Below, one piece after another: positions 47,479-57,769 of a DNA stretch of 64,000 bases. The notes beneath the pieces are model-generated. The model saw only the letters and a list, made by a program, of their open reading frames with translations, ran no database searches and was not told the origin of the DNA. Numbering within the stretch: the first letter of the stretch is position 1; the number at the start of each line of letters is the position of its first letter. The DNA is from Methanolinea sp. UBA277. GTDB lineage: Archaea > Halobacteriota > Methanomicrobia > Methanomicrobiales > Methanospirillaceae. The translations under genes and the position numbers were made by a program. The DNA lies in contig DANP01000019.1 in assembly GCA_002499905.1 (NCBI GenBank), positions 1 through 64,000 of the forward strand, in the 5' to 3' direction.

Positions 47479-48123
47479 TCAGCGACCCTTTCTCAGGAAT
47501 AACACAGCCACCAGAGCAATTCCTCCCACTACCGGGATAAGGGAGATGCCTGCTTTCGTCGTGGTCACGGGCACCGGAACTGTCACTACAACGGTGGTTT
47601 CACCGGTGGTTGGGGAAGCTGTGGCTTCCGTTCCCGTGTTCTCAACGCTCCTGATTACAACCTGCTCGGTATCCCCGACTGACTGCCCCTGGTTGTTCAG
47701 TTCCTCGGCCTGCAGTACCCGAAACGGCGTCCCATGAGTCAGGGAGGGGACGTCACCTTCGACTTGGACGCTCACCGCCACGTCCCGGTTTGTCGGGTAC
47801 GAGAGGAGGTAACCGTTGATGAATACGAATTTCCCGTCCTTGGGGATGACCGCCGCCTGGGTGCCGTCCACCATCACAACCACATTCCACCGGGCATTTT
47901 CAAGGTCGGTGGAGAGGACCAGGGTGTAGCCTTCAACGAACGTGGTCGGGCCCTGGGGGATGATCTGGATCACCGCCAATGCATTTGCCACACTCCCGGC
48001 CGGGATGGAATCTTCCGGGGGGGTAACCTGCACGCTCCCGAGACTGATGAAAGCGGCGGCGGGGGAGATGAGAATGGCAAAGAGTATGATAAGCACCAGT
48101 GCACTGGTTCCCGATATTTTCAT
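47479..48123 (-). CDS. Exported protein with C-terminal membrane anchor
   Basis: A 214-residue secreted protein. ATG 48123 gives a signal peptide (ALVLIILFAILISPAAA) and mature start FISLGSVQVTPPEDSIPAG. A beta-rich domain of about 130 residues is followed by a Thr/Val-rich stalk (residues about 158-185). The C-terminus is a membrane helix, ISLIPVVGGIALVAVLFLR, ending KGR. This stalk-helix-basic tail layout is that of archaeal cell-surface proteins, some of which are processed by archaeosortase; a clear PGF motif is missing. The HTH regulator gene ends 116 bases upstream on the same strand. Confidence 0.72.
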   Translation of the reverse strand: MKISGTSALVLIILFAILISPAAAFISLGSVQVTPPEDSIPAGSVANALAVIQIIPQGPTTFVEGYTLVLSTDLENARWNVVVMVDGTQAAVIPKDGKFVFINGYLLSYPTNRDVAVSVQVEGDVPSLTHGTPFRVLQAEELNNQGQSVGDTEQVVIRSVENTGTEATASPTTGETTVVVTVPVPVTTTKAGISLIPVVGGIALVAVLFLRKGR

Positions 48124-48239
48124 GGGAGTGGTATTGTCGTTGATGAAAGATAAGGATCTGCCCGCCCTCCGGTTTTGAAGGTATCCTGCGAAAGCAATCA
48201 CTGAGGCTTGCAGATATGTTCTTCGTGAACGCATTGCAG

Positions 48240-48464
48240 TCACTCCTCGAGCACCACATCCCTTCCCGTGTCATTCTCAAAAATGAACAGATCATCAATG
48301 GTGGTTCCAAGTACATGTGCCACAGCATGTGCCAGCTTAAGGGACGGATTATACCTGCCAGCCTCGAGGAACACGATCGTCTCTCTTCTTACCCCGACGG
48401 CCTGTGCCAGATCGGCCTGGGTCATCTGGTATCGTGCACGGAATTCCCTGATGCGGGTTCTCAT
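48240..48464 (-). CDS. XRE-family helix-turn-helix regulator
   Basis: A 74-residue DNA-binding protein almost wholly made of one HTH_3 domain: [20 protein letters not shown], then [21 protein letters not shown] and [20 protein letters not shown]. This is the compact regulator type that pairs with a DUF2178-like membrane protein. GGGAGGGGG precedes the ATG. The partner gene upstream (48484-48907) is frameshifted. The perfect inverted repeat at 48919-48936 in front of that gene is a likely operator for autoregulation. Confidence 0.92.
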   Translation of the reverse strand: MRTRIREFRARYQMTQADLAQAVGVRRETIVFLEAGRYNPSLKLAHAVAHVLGTTIDDLFIFENDTGRDVVLEE

Positions 48465-48483
48465 GGCCCCCTCCCGGTACTGT

Positions 48484-48907
48484 TCACTCTACATCCCCCT
48501 TCCGGAACAGGTAGATCTGGAAGACCTTGGCCGAAATACCCATCACCAGGATGAGCACGACAGAAAGTGTTCCTGCGCCCGGGGAATAGATTCTCAGGCA
48601 GTCCAGCCAAGAAGAACATGAAGAGCGCGATGAAGGTCAGGAACCAGGACCATGAGAGCCCGTAGGCCCCGATTCTCCGGGGCCGCTCATCCTGAAGGTA
48701 GGAGTGCTCCCCGCGATACAGCCGTAACCCGGCCAGGAATACCATGATGAAACCGAAGGTAACAAACGACAGAGCGGTATTGCCCCGGGCCTCGGCCGGC
48801 ATGAGCACCAGCTCCGCGAGGCCTGCCACGAGGAGGGCTATGCCGAAGATGAACATGACAGTAATCCAGGTTCGGGATTTGAAGAATGATCTCTCCATTT
48901 CTGGCAT
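48484..48907 (-). pseudogene. DUF2178-like membrane protein, frameshifted near the 3' end
   Basis: A membrane protein of about 140 residues with four hydrophobic helices, first MFIFGIALLVAGLAELVLM. The reading frame is normal up to LPENLFPG. After that the native frame continues as RRNTFCRAHPGDG, which is not protein-like. Shifting by one base at 48575-48584 gives AGTLSVVLILVMGISAKVFQ, then RKGDVE and a stop at 48484, exactly the end expected for this family partnered with XRE regulators. So one extra base is present in the GC run. Without correction the frame runs to 48461 and overlaps the regulator. It may be a sequencing error or a real mutation. Confidence 0.75.
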
Positions 48908-48918
48908 ATCTCAATCTT

Positions 48919-48936
48919 TGTGAGATATTTCTCACA
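48919..48936. promoter_or_regulatory. Operator-like inverted repeat TGTGAGA-TATT-TCTCACA
   Basis: Two perfect 7-base arms with a 4-base spacer, 12 bases upstream of the first ATG of the membrane protein/HTH cassette. It lies near the predicted transcription start and downstream of the TATA-like palindrome at 48951-48965, the usual place for repressor binding. The HTH protein of this cassette is the obvious candidate ligand (inference). Confidence 0.65.
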
Positions 48937-48950
48937 TTAGTTAGAAATCT

Positions 48951-48965
48951 ATAACATAATGTTAT
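48951..48965. promoter_or_regulatory. AT-rich palindrome and TATA region
   Basis: ATAACAT-A-ATGTTAT is a perfect palindrome with an odd centre, within a 35-base AT-rich block that also reads ATTTATAAC on the minus strand. It probably holds the TATA box of the HTH cassette and could be a second operator. Confidence 0.45.
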
Positions 48966-49075
48966 AAATAATTAACTAAAGGAAGAACTATTGCAGGAAC
49001 ACCGTTCATTTTACACCCACAATGCTCCCGCTCCCTCACTGCTCCCTGATGATACCGGCACGCATGGTATTGCAT

Positions 49076-49090
49076 TAAAAATTTTTATGC
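49076..49090 (+). promoter_or_regulatory. TATA-like element before the 246-residue membrane protein gene
   Basis: TAAAAATTTTTATGC sits 45-59 bases before ATG 49135, in GC-rich surroundings. It is part of a near-palindrome with flanking GCAT and ATGC. The position is a little far for a minimal leader. Confidence 0.4.
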
Positions 49091-49134
49091 TGTAAAGAAA
49101 AGACCACTAATCTATACCAGTTCCGGGATTTGCC

Positions 49135-49875
49135 ATGCTCGATAAAAAATGGACGGTGTCTCTTGCAATTGCTCTTGTTGCCCTCTCGACGGCACTCTAC
49201 ATCCTGCATTTTGCTGTATTCCAGGATGCACACCACATCTGGATCTACCTGGTCGGCGATCTTGCCTTCCTCCCGATCGAGGTGCTGCTGGTCACCCTCA
49301 TCCTGCACCGCCTGCTGGAGGTGCGGGACCGGAAGATGAAGATGGAGAAGATGAATATGGTGATAGGGACCTTCTTCTCCACCGTGGGTACCCCTCTCCT
49401 CACCTATTTCTCCGACCATGACCCTCAGATGCCTGAGCTTAAGAAGAAGCTCCTGATATCTGACAGCTGGTCTGAGCAGGATTTTACCCGGGTGGGTGCC
49501 CTGCTCTCGCGGCATTCCTGTGAGGTTACGCCCCGGGAGATCGATCTCCCGGGCCTCAAGGCGTTCCTTTCGCAGAAAGAGGATTTTATGGTCCGGCTGC
49601 TGGAAAATCCCCTCCTGCTTGAGCATGAATCATTTACGAACCTCCTCCAGGCAGTCTTCCACCTCACGGATGAGCTGCGGCACAGGAAAGACCTTACAGT
49701 ACTCCCGGAGAATGACCGGCAGCACCTTGCCGGCGATATCTGCCGGGCGTATAAGCTCCTGATCTCGCAGTGGGTGGAGTACATGCACCACCTGAAAGTG
49801 AACTATCCCTACCTGTACTCCCTTGCGGTCAGGACCAATCCATTCGATGAACAGGCAACTGCCATGATTCCCTGA
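49135..49875 (+). CDS. Uncharacterised two-helix membrane protein with helical cytoplasmic domain
   Basis: A 246-residue protein. Two membrane helices lie at about 9-28 (LAIALVALSTALYILHFAVF) and 35-58 (IYLVGDLAFLPIEVLLVTLI). A charged coiled segment RDRKMKMEKMN follows, and then a long helical cytoplasmic region with SFTNLLQAVFHLTDELRHR and LLISQWVEYMHHLKVNYPYLYSLAVRTNPF. I have seen this layout in conserved hypothetical proteins of methanogens and other anaerobes but cannot name a family. It is monocistronic and convergent with the YhfC gene. Confidence 0.75.
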   Translation: MLDKKWTVSLAIALVALSTALYILHFAVFQDAHHIWIYLVGDLAFLPIEVLLVTLILHRLLEVRDRKMKMEKMNMVIGTFFSTVGTPLLTYFSDHDPQMPELKKKLLISDSWSEQDFTRVGALLSRHSCEVTPREIDLPGLKAFLSQKEDFMVRLLENPLLLEHESFTNLLQAVFHLTDELRHRKDLTVLPENDRQHLAGDICRAYKLLISQWVEYMHHLKVNYPYLYSLAVRTNPFDEQATAMIP

Positions 49876-49947
49876 TCCTCATTTCAGCCGGCAGTTTTGG
49901 ATCGTGCCGGGCAGATCAGGGAAACCGGAATTCCAGACCGGATATGG

Positions 49948-50760
49948 TTATTCAGGATTCACCCCGGGCTCGTCCCCGAGCCTCACCCATACCCGGTACA
50001 GGACACCGATTCCGATGAGAGCATTGAAGGCAAGGAATGTCTCGGTCGGCCAGATGCCGTACATCTGCGCCACGTAAACCGCCACGGCATCGATCACGGT
50101 ATGCCATCCGACCGCTGCGAGAAGGAAGAGGATCCTCGCTTTCAGCACCGCGAACATGACCAGCAGGGTAAAGGTGATCTGCAGGATCAGAGTCATGATC
50201 CGCTCAAAGAGGCCGGGGAGAATATCGAGCGGAGCGAGGTTCCTGATGGTGTCCAGGGTCACCAGCTGGGCAGGATCGATCAGGGAGGTGTTTGCCAGTA
50301 CGGCATCAAGAGCACCCGAAGTGATGAGGATATAGTTGATCAGGGAGAAAATCACGAGGACGGCTACGAAGATGCATTCAATGCCGCCCCAGCCTGCACC
50401 GAAGAGGAGGCCGTTTTCCCGGTCAAGGGAGAGAGACTTCCGTGGAAAGAAGCGGGAGAAGACGAGGTAGCGGATACCTTCTTCCAGAATGCCGGCAAAG
50501 AGCCCGAGAAAGAGGGCGAGGGCAGCGAGAACCATGGCGGGATCAGAAGTCATTGAGCTCGCCCAGGCCGTGTAGGGCGGCTGGAGGATGAGCAGCAGCG
50601 GGATATGGATGACCTGGGCAAGGATGAAGAAAAGAGCGCCGTAGAAAAAGATCCCCCAGCGGAGACCGAACTTTCTCACCATAACGTAGCCAAGGAGGAG
50701 GGGGATGGCGATCTCGAGCACAATGACGATGATAAACGTAAGAACGACCACGGGGTTCAT
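49948..50760 (-). CDS. YhfC-family intramembrane metalloprotease-like protein
   Basis: A 270-residue membrane protein with seven or more helices, from ATG 50760 (MNPVVVLTFIIVIVLEI). The motifs match the YhfC family: GILEEGIRYLVF (Glu-Glu and Arg), LLFGAGWGGIECIF, and VGWHTVIDAVAVY (His and Asp), which in the fold-related CPBP proteases form the active site. The substrate is unknown. The frame is open another 41 codons upstream, without family sequence. It follows the Ser/Gly-rich exported protein gene on the same strand. Confidence 0.82.
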   Translation of the reverse strand: MNPVVVLTFIIVIVLEIAIPLLLGYVMVRKFGLRWGIFFYGALFFILAQVIHIPLLLILQPPYTAWASSMTSDPAMVLAALALFLGLFAGILEEGIRYLVFSRFFPRKSLSLDRENGLLFGAGWGGIECIFVAVLVIFSLINYILITSGALDAVLANTSLIDPAQLVTLDTIRNLAPLDILPGLFERIMTLILQITFTLLVMFAVLKARILFLLAAVGWHTVIDAVAVYVAQMYGIWPTETFLAFNALIGIGVLYRVWVRLGDEPGVNPE

Positions 50761-50939
50761 GGGAATACTGTGGGAAGGGACGGATGAAAGCGTTTTGCCG
50801 GAAAAGACCGGGGCTGACCGGAAACATTCACGATATCGGCTGCGGGAGGAGTGGACCCGATATGAAGCAGCAAACGAAGCCAAAAAATGAGTGATTCCGT
50901 GAGGAGCCAGGCGATCTTCCCGTCCTCCTCAACGAGAAG

Positions 50940-51857
50940 CTACCGGAAGAGCCAGCCGAGGAGACCCTTGTCTTCGAGCTCCTGCCCTCCCAGAACCGTG
51001 AGCCGGTTCTGCTCCTGTTCAAGGGAACGGATCTGCTCCATCAGCTGTTCCTGTACCTGCGGGTCACAGTCAGTGCAGTTCTGCACCAGCTGCTCCATCA
51101 GCCGGATCTGTTCCCGGTTCTGTTCGGCGGTCCGGATGAGGATGCCGGCGGCATCGGTATCGCCCCCAAGGAGGGTCCGCATGAATGTACTCCGGGACTG
51201 GATTCGCTCTTCGGCCCGGGTGGCGTTCTCCAGCGACTGGTTGACCTGTGCTGCCAGCCGGACCAGCTCTGGCCCGGAATCCCCGGTCACATTCCCGGCA
51301 ATAGAGAGCGTATAGAGGGCGAGGGTGCGGTTGAGCTGGTCCCGATCGCGGTCCTGCAGCTGATCCCGGTCCCGGTCCTGGAGGAGCTCCTGCTCCTTCT
51401 CCTGAACCATCTCAAGGAAATCGTCACGGGATCTTCCCTGGAGTTCATCCCGGTCCCGGTCCTGGATCTGGACCCCCTGCTGCTCGATCACCGCCTGCTC
51501 GGATCTCTCACGATCCTCGCTGCGAAGCGGTTCATCGGTCGGGACCCCTGTCGGTTCCGGAGTGTCCGCCCGATCTTGTGACTGGTCCCGATCCCTGCCG
51601 GTGTCCCCCGAGGAGGACCCGCTTCCACTGCTGCCATCTGATGATGAGTCATCGCCTCCGTTCCCGCCGGAAGACGATCCGCCACTGTCATCGGATGATG
51701 AACCATCACTCCCGTTGCCACCTGATGATGACCCGCTGCTGTCCGAGCCTCCATCACTACCGCCCCCGCTGGCATCATTGCCTGAGGCAAGAACTGGTGA
51801 TACCGGGGCCAGGACAATGAGCCCGACGAGGAGTATTATAAGAATATGCCTGATCAT
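50940..51857 (-). CDS. Exported Ser/Gly-rich protein with Asp-Arg repeats
   Basis: A 305-residue secreted protein from ATG 51857. The signal peptide is HILIILLVGLIVLAPVSPVLA. Then comes a low-complexity Ser/Gly/Asp tract of about 60 residues (repeating SSSGGNGSDGSSS), and Asp-Arg-rich segments such as QDRDRDQLQDRDRDQL. The C-terminal half is helical and rich in Gln and Glu (EQLMEQIRSLEQEQNRL), suggesting a coiled coil; a pair of cysteines in NCTDCD could form a disulfide. It has no recognised enzyme domain. It may be a cell-surface or envelope structural protein. Confidence 0.75.
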   Translation of the reverse strand: MIRHILIILLVGLIVLAPVSPVLASGNDASGGGSDGGSDSSGSSSGGNGSDGSSSDDSGGSSSGGNGGDDSSSDGSSGSGSSSGDTGRDRDQSQDRADTPEPTGVPTDEPLRSEDRERSEQAVIEQQGVQIQDRDRDELQGRSRDDFLEMVQEKEQELLQDRDRDQLQDRDRDQLNRTLALYTLSIAGNVTGDSGPELVRLAAQVNQSLENATRAEERIQSRSTFMRTLLGGDTDAAGILIRTAEQNREQIRLMEQLVQNCTDCDPQVQEQLMEQIRSLEQEQNRLTVLGGQELEDKGLLGWLFR

Positions 51858-51994
51858 CTGGTCTACCCCCGCGGTCTGAGCAGACAAACCTGCCATGGTT
51901 ACCGCACACTCCCTCTGGTTGCCTGAGAATAAAAATCAGCTGAGGTCGCAGGGAGGGGAGAATAAAAAAAATTTGGTGGCCTGATGCTGTTCCC

Positions 51995-52732
51995 TTACTT
52001 CCATAGGTAATCGTACACAAATGCTGCCACCACAGCCCCGAGGATCGGGCCTACGATGTAGATGGGGAAGTAGCCCCAGAGGTTTACACCTCCGAGGAGC
52101 CAGTCGCCGAGATACGGGCCGAAGGTCCGGGCCGGGTTGAGGGATGCCCCTGCGATATTCCCGGTGGTCGTAATGACGCCGGCGAGTGTAAGTCCGATTG
52201 CCAGGCCGGCAAAGCCTGCCGGGGCCCGCTCGTCCACTGCGGCCCCCATGATGGCCAGAACCAGAATGAAGGTGCCGACGGCCTCGGCAAGGATAGCCTG
52301 ACCGTAGGTGATGCCAGGAAAGGGGGCCGTAGCCCCGAGCCCGCCGATGGTGACCGCATCCATCCCCGCACATGCGGCAAAGATGAGACTTGCAAGAGCA
52401 CCCCCGATGAGTTGCGAAACGATGTAGGCCCCGGTATCAGCACCGGGAAAGCGCTTTGTAACCCAGAGGGCTATGGTCACCGCCGGATTGAGGTGGGCAC
52501 CCGAGATCCGGCCCAGTGCATAGATGGAGGCGCAGAGGGCAAAGCCGAAAGCAAGGCCGATGGCCAGCCAGTCTGCAAGGCCCCCAAGAGCACCGATACC
52601 GACATTGAAAGGGGTAGCGGGGGTGGTTCCCCTGGCGAGCATCAGGGTCATGGCCGCTGCCCCGGCCCCAAAGAATACCAGGAGGAAGGTACCGGTTATC
52701 TCAGCACAACAGCGTTTGGCAAGCGAAACCAA
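51995..52732 (-). CDS. aqpM: Aquaporin / MIP-family channel (AqpM type)
   Basis: Six-helix major intrinsic protein of 245 residues, a channel for water or small neutral solutes. Both half-helix pore motifs are canonical: SGAHLNPAVTIAL (first NPA) and AGASLNPARTFGP (second NPA, with the selectivity Arg). GTFLLVFFGAGAAAM and GTFILVLAIMGAAVDER begin the two repeats. It follows the DUF2180 gene by 2 bases, so the two are co-translated. Confidence 0.94.
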   Translation of the reverse strand: MVSLAKRCCAEITGTFLLVFFGAGAAAMTLMLARGTTPATPFNVGIGALGGLADWLAIGLAFGFALCASIYALGRISGAHLNPAVTIALWVTKRFPGADTGAYIVSQLIGGALASLIFAACAGMDAVTIGGLGATAPFPGITYGQAILAEAVGTFILVLAIMGAAVDERAPAGFAGLAIGLTLAGVITTTGNIAGASLNPARTFGPYLGDWLLGGVNLWGYFPIYIVGPILGAVVAAFVYDYLWK

Positions 52733-52734
52733 TA

Positions 52735-52944
52735 CTATCCCTCCTTGAGGGCCGCAAAGCAGTCAGGACAGAGCATCCGCGGGATCGTTGTACCGACCTT
52801 GTGGACAGGGAAAGGGTATCCCCCCTCCCAGACATCCAGCTCCTGGCGGATCGTATGCTCCATGCAGGTCCCCATGCCACAGACGATACAGATGGCCACG
52901 GCCTCGGTTGACCTGCCCTCCTTTGCACAGACATAGCATTTCAT
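52735..52944 (-). CDS. DUF2180 small zinc-ribbon protein
   Basis: A 69-residue protein with four cysteine groups: Cys3-x2-Cys6, Cys19-x2-Cys22, Cys27 with His30, and Cys59-x2-Cys62. This would suit two structural zinc sites (inference). The sequence CYVCAKEGRSTEAVAICIVCGMG is the signature of the DUF2180 family, which is restricted mainly to methanogens. It is directly upstream of the aquaporin gene, with 2 bases between. Function is unknown; a regulatory or assembly role for the channel is possible. Confidence 0.88.
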   Translation of the reverse strand: MKCYVCAKEGRSTEAVAICIVCGMGTCMEHTIRQELDVWEGGYPFPVHKVGTTIPRMLCPDCFAALKEG

Positions 52945-53129
52945 AAGAACAGCGTATACGGCTTTGCATAAATACCCCCATGAGATCCGGACCCGGATTT
53001 ATGAAGAACCTCCAGAAGGTGTTTCTGTTCTGCTGAAATTTACCTCGGGATGCACCTTCGTCTGTGAGTGAAGGGACAAAAAAAGAACGGACTGGGGAAG
53101 TTGGACAGTTCTCAAAAGGAATAGGGTAT

Positions 53130-53933
53130 TTATCGTTTTAGATCTGAGCGGTATTCCCAGCCACTATCATCAAGGACCCGGAATATCTCGACTATAGCCT
53201 CAACCAGTACCTGCTTCATGCGCAGCCCTTTCTCCCTGCTGGCCCTGGTGGGGTCTCCCGTTGCTCCGCAATTGGTCAGTTCAGAAAAAAGCCATTTCAC
53301 TTCCCCATAGGGTGGCAGGTTGTCAGGGACAATGCCGACGGCTTTCTCCGGATCACACAACTCAGGGAAGAGGGCAAGCGCGAGAGAGAGTTCCCCTTCA
53401 CCTCCATGCCCGAGCCCGTCCCAGACATCGAAGAACCCCTCCGGGAGCAGGTCTCCCAATGTCTCCCACCAGGCATTAAGGGTGACAATCCGCATTTCCG
53501 GGTAGGCCACCTTAACCGACCGGGCAGCAACTTCGATAGAGGCAATATTCCCGTCATGGCCATTCAGAATAAAGACTTTCCGTATACCCTCCCGGTGCAG
53601 GGAGATGAGGATATCGTGGAGAATCGCTGTTTCAGTCTCGAAGGAGAGGGAGACAGTGAAAGGGAAGTCACGGTAATGCTCGCTCATCCCGTAGGGAACC
53701 GGTGGAAGGACCGCGGTGCCCGGAACCAGGGCGGCAATCTCCCTGGCCAGGAGGTGGGCCGTGAGGGCATCGGTGGCAAAGGGCAGGTGAGGGCCGTGAC
53801 TCTCGAGCGACCCCAGCGGGAGGATTACTTTCTCAAACGGGTGTTCCTGATAATCAGCAGCAGTGAGGCATTGGATTTCCAGCGGTTCTTTCTTCATGTA
53901 TGCAGGGTAGCCGTCACTGGTAATAGAGTGCAT
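53130..53933 (-). CDS. Creatininase-family amidohydrolase
   Basis: A metal amidohydrolase-like protein of 267 residues from ATG 53933 (alternative 53897). Metal and active-site motifs are PLGSLESHGPHLPFATDAL, LNGHDGNIASIEVA and GLGHGGEGELSLAL. In archaea this family includes ArfB, the formamide hydrolase of riboflavin/F420 synthesis. This protein is longer than typical ArfB, so it may have another substrate. It starts 5 bases after the DNA glycosylase gene and likely shares its transcript. Confidence 0.8.
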   Translation of the reverse strand: MHSITSDGYPAYMKKEPLEIQCLTAADYQEHPFEKVILPLGSLESHGPHLPFATDALTAHLLAREIAALVPGTAVLPPVPYGMSEHYRDFPFTVSLSFETETAILHDILISLHREGIRKVFILNGHDGNIASIEVAARSVKVAYPEMRIVTLNAWWETLGDLLPEGFFDVWDGLGHGGEGELSLALALFPELCDPEKAVGIVPDNLPPYGEVKWLFSELTNCGATGDPTRASREKGLRMKQVLVEAIVEIFRVLDDSGWEYRSDLKR

Positions 53934-53938
53934 GGTTT

Positions 53939-54460
53939 TCACGGAGTGAGGTAGTCCAGGATGACCCGCCACTGTTCCAGTTTTTGCCAGAACGGGTATG
54001 TTGCATTCGCCGGACTGGTGGATGGCAGCCGCATGATGACAATCGGACTTGAATGGAACGGAGCCTCATAGATAACTTTTTTGAAGCACTCCGCTGCTTT
54101 GCTGCCGTTCAGCCCGATGAAACGAATGGTCGGGTGTTCCCGGAGAAAGGCTGGGATATCATTCATGACCGGGTCCCTGATATCCCTGTCCATCGCACCT
54201 GTCTGGAATGACCGCGAGGCAATCATGTCCCAGAGCGCGACATGGCACTCTTTGAGGGCTTGCTGGTTTTCTCTGGTTGCCCTGTCGTCATCAAGAGAAA
54301 AGAGGATCTGTATAATGCGCCAGAAATGGTTCCGGGGATTGGCATAGTACAGCTGCGCTGCAAGCGACATCTTCGAGGGGAAGGATCCCAGAATGAGCAC
54401 CTTCGGTTCATTCCCGATGACGGGTGGAAGACCATACTCACGGGAGGGTATGCGGTTCAT
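53939..54460 (-). CDS. DNA deoxyinosine/hypoxanthine glycosylase (UDG superfamily)
   Basis: A base-excision repair enzyme of about 173 residues from ATG 54460 (54478 is also in frame). The active-site loop is LILGSFPSKMSLAAQLYYA, followed by NPRNHFWRIIQIL; the C-terminal loop is MRLPSTSPANA, with GLNGSKAAECF between. This is the family-6 (HDG) pattern first characterised in Methanosarcina, which removes hypoxanthine rather than uracil (family knowledge). It precedes the creatininase-family gene. Confidence 0.85.
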   Translation of the reverse strand: MNRIPSREYGLPPVIGNEPKVLILGSFPSKMSLAAQLYYANPRNHFWRIIQILFSLDDDRATRENQQALKECHVALWDMIASRSFQTGAMDRDIRDPVMNDIPAFLREHPTIRFIGLNGSKAAECFKKVIYEAPFHSSPIVIMRLPSTSPANATYPFWQKLEQWRVILDYLTP

Positions 54461-54562
54461 GCGAAATTCATCCGGCATCCTGCATCAGGATCGGTAATAC
54501 CCCCTGATCCGCCTTCTCTCCTCCGGGAATCCCTTTCCGACCGGTTCCGGTAAAAAAGGTGG

Positions 54563-55819
54563 TCAGGTCTTCTGCACCGTACCCGGTGCCTTCAGCAGGT
54601 TCCATGCCACGCCGGTTCCGATCAGGGCAAGCACCAGCACGTAGGGAAAGACTCCGAGGTAGTTCCCGGTGGTGGTCTTGATGAAGCCAGCGAGCTGTGG
54701 CCCGGCGATGGCGCCGGCACCATATGCCAGGAAGACCACACCGTAGCAGCGCGGATAGTCGCAGGTGCCGAAATAGGTGCCGGTTGCCGTGGGGGCTATC
54801 GCAAGCCACCCGCCGAGGCAACCCCAGAGGATGGTGAATGAGAGGATGTAGACCGGAACCGAAGGCACCTGCCAGAGCAGGGCCGATGCCGCTGCGATCA
54901 GCACGAACGAGAGCAGGGCCGTGTTCCGGGGAGTAAACCGGTCTGTCAGCGCCCCGAAGAGCGGCCGTCCTCCTCCGTTGAAGATGGCAAAGAACCCGAC
55001 CAGCAGGGTGGCCAGGCCGGCCTCGATGCCGATCTCGGTCCCAACCGGTTTGGATATGGAGATGGCCATCAGCCCCGCCAAGCAGCCGATGAAGTAGCAG
55101 AACCACAGACCATAGAAAGCCGGAGTACGGATCATAGCCGAGCGGTCGCACTCGCAGACTTCCTCCCCAGGTTTCGGAACCGGCGGGTTCCAGCCGGCGG
55201 GCTTCCATCCGGCAGCCGGGAACCGCAGGGGGAGGGCCAGCAGGACGATCAGGATGATGAAGGCCACGCCGAATATCCGGAAGGTATTCATCACACCGGC
55301 CGTGGTGATGAGGTATCCGGCAATGTTGGCGGTCAGGAATGCCGAGAAACCGAACCCGAGCAGGGTCAGGCCGACGGCAGTCCCCCTCCGGTCCGGGAAC
55401 CAGCGGGCAGCCACCGCGACCGGCACCCCGTAGGCGATCCCCACCCCGATACCTCCGATGACCCCATACACGATGTAGAGCATCCAGACAGACGTCACCG
55501 TTGAGGCAAGCAGCCACCCGAGCCCGGTGAGGATACCCCCGATAATAGTCACGTTCCGCGGCCCGAGGCTCTCGATATACCTCCCGGTGAACGGCATTGC
55601 GATGGCGAAGAAGGCAAGGAACACCGAGAAAGGCATCAGCACCTCGTTTGCCGTGACCGTCTGGCCAAGTTGACTTGCGTAGTAATCGGTCAGCGGTTTG
55701 ACGAAGACGCTCCAGGAATAGATAGTGCCAAGACAGAGATTGATGATCATACCCAGCACCACCAGACCCCAGCGCCCCCGCTCGGCCGGCATGCCAAACA
55801 GAGACTCTTCAGTGGACAA
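54563..55819 (-). CDS. OFA-family MFS transporter (oxalate/formate antiporter-like)
   Basis: A twelve-helix major facilitator of about 418 residues. The N-terminus reads RGRWGLVVLGMIINLCLGTIYSWSVFVKPL, the hallmark of the OFA group, and GGIGVGIAYGVPVAVAARWFPDRRGTAVG gives the loop 4-5 signature. A cysteine pair CEC lies in the central loop. The start is probably TTG 55819, 9 bases after AGGAG; TTG 55828 and ATG 55792 are alternatives. It lies 48 bases downstream of acs on the same strand, suggesting uptake of acetate or another carboxylate for acetyl-CoA synthesis (inference). Confidence 0.88.
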   Translation of the reverse strand: MSTEESLFGMPAERGRWGLVVLGMIINLCLGTIYSWSVFVKPLTDYYASQLGQTVTANEVLMPFSVFLAFFAIAMPFTGRYIESLGPRNVTIIGGILTGLGWLLASTVTSVWMLYIVYGVIGGIGVGIAYGVPVAVAARWFPDRRGTAVGLTLLGFGFSAFLTANIAGYLITTAGVMNTFRIFGVAFIILIVLLALPLRFPAAGWKPAGWNPPVPKPGEEVCECDRSAMIRTPAFYGLWFCYFIGCLAGLMAISISKPVGTEIGIEAGLATLLVGFFAIFNGGGRPLFGALTDRFTPRNTALLSFVLIAAASALLWQVPSVPVYILSFTILWGCLGGWLAIAPTATGTYFGTCDYPRCYGVVFLAYGAGAIAGPQLAGFIKTTTGNYLGVFPYVLVLALIGTGVAWNLLKAPGTVQKT

Positions 55820-55867
55820 TGGTAACAACTCCTGATTCAGGATACACCCAAATTGGGCTGGAGGAGA

Positions 55868-57769
<1,902 letters not shown>

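Noticed and set aside
51600..51780. Repetitive tract considered as a DNA repeat or CRISPR-like array
   Set aside because: It is in frame Ser/Gly/Asp low-complexity coding sequence with irregular units and no unique spacers.
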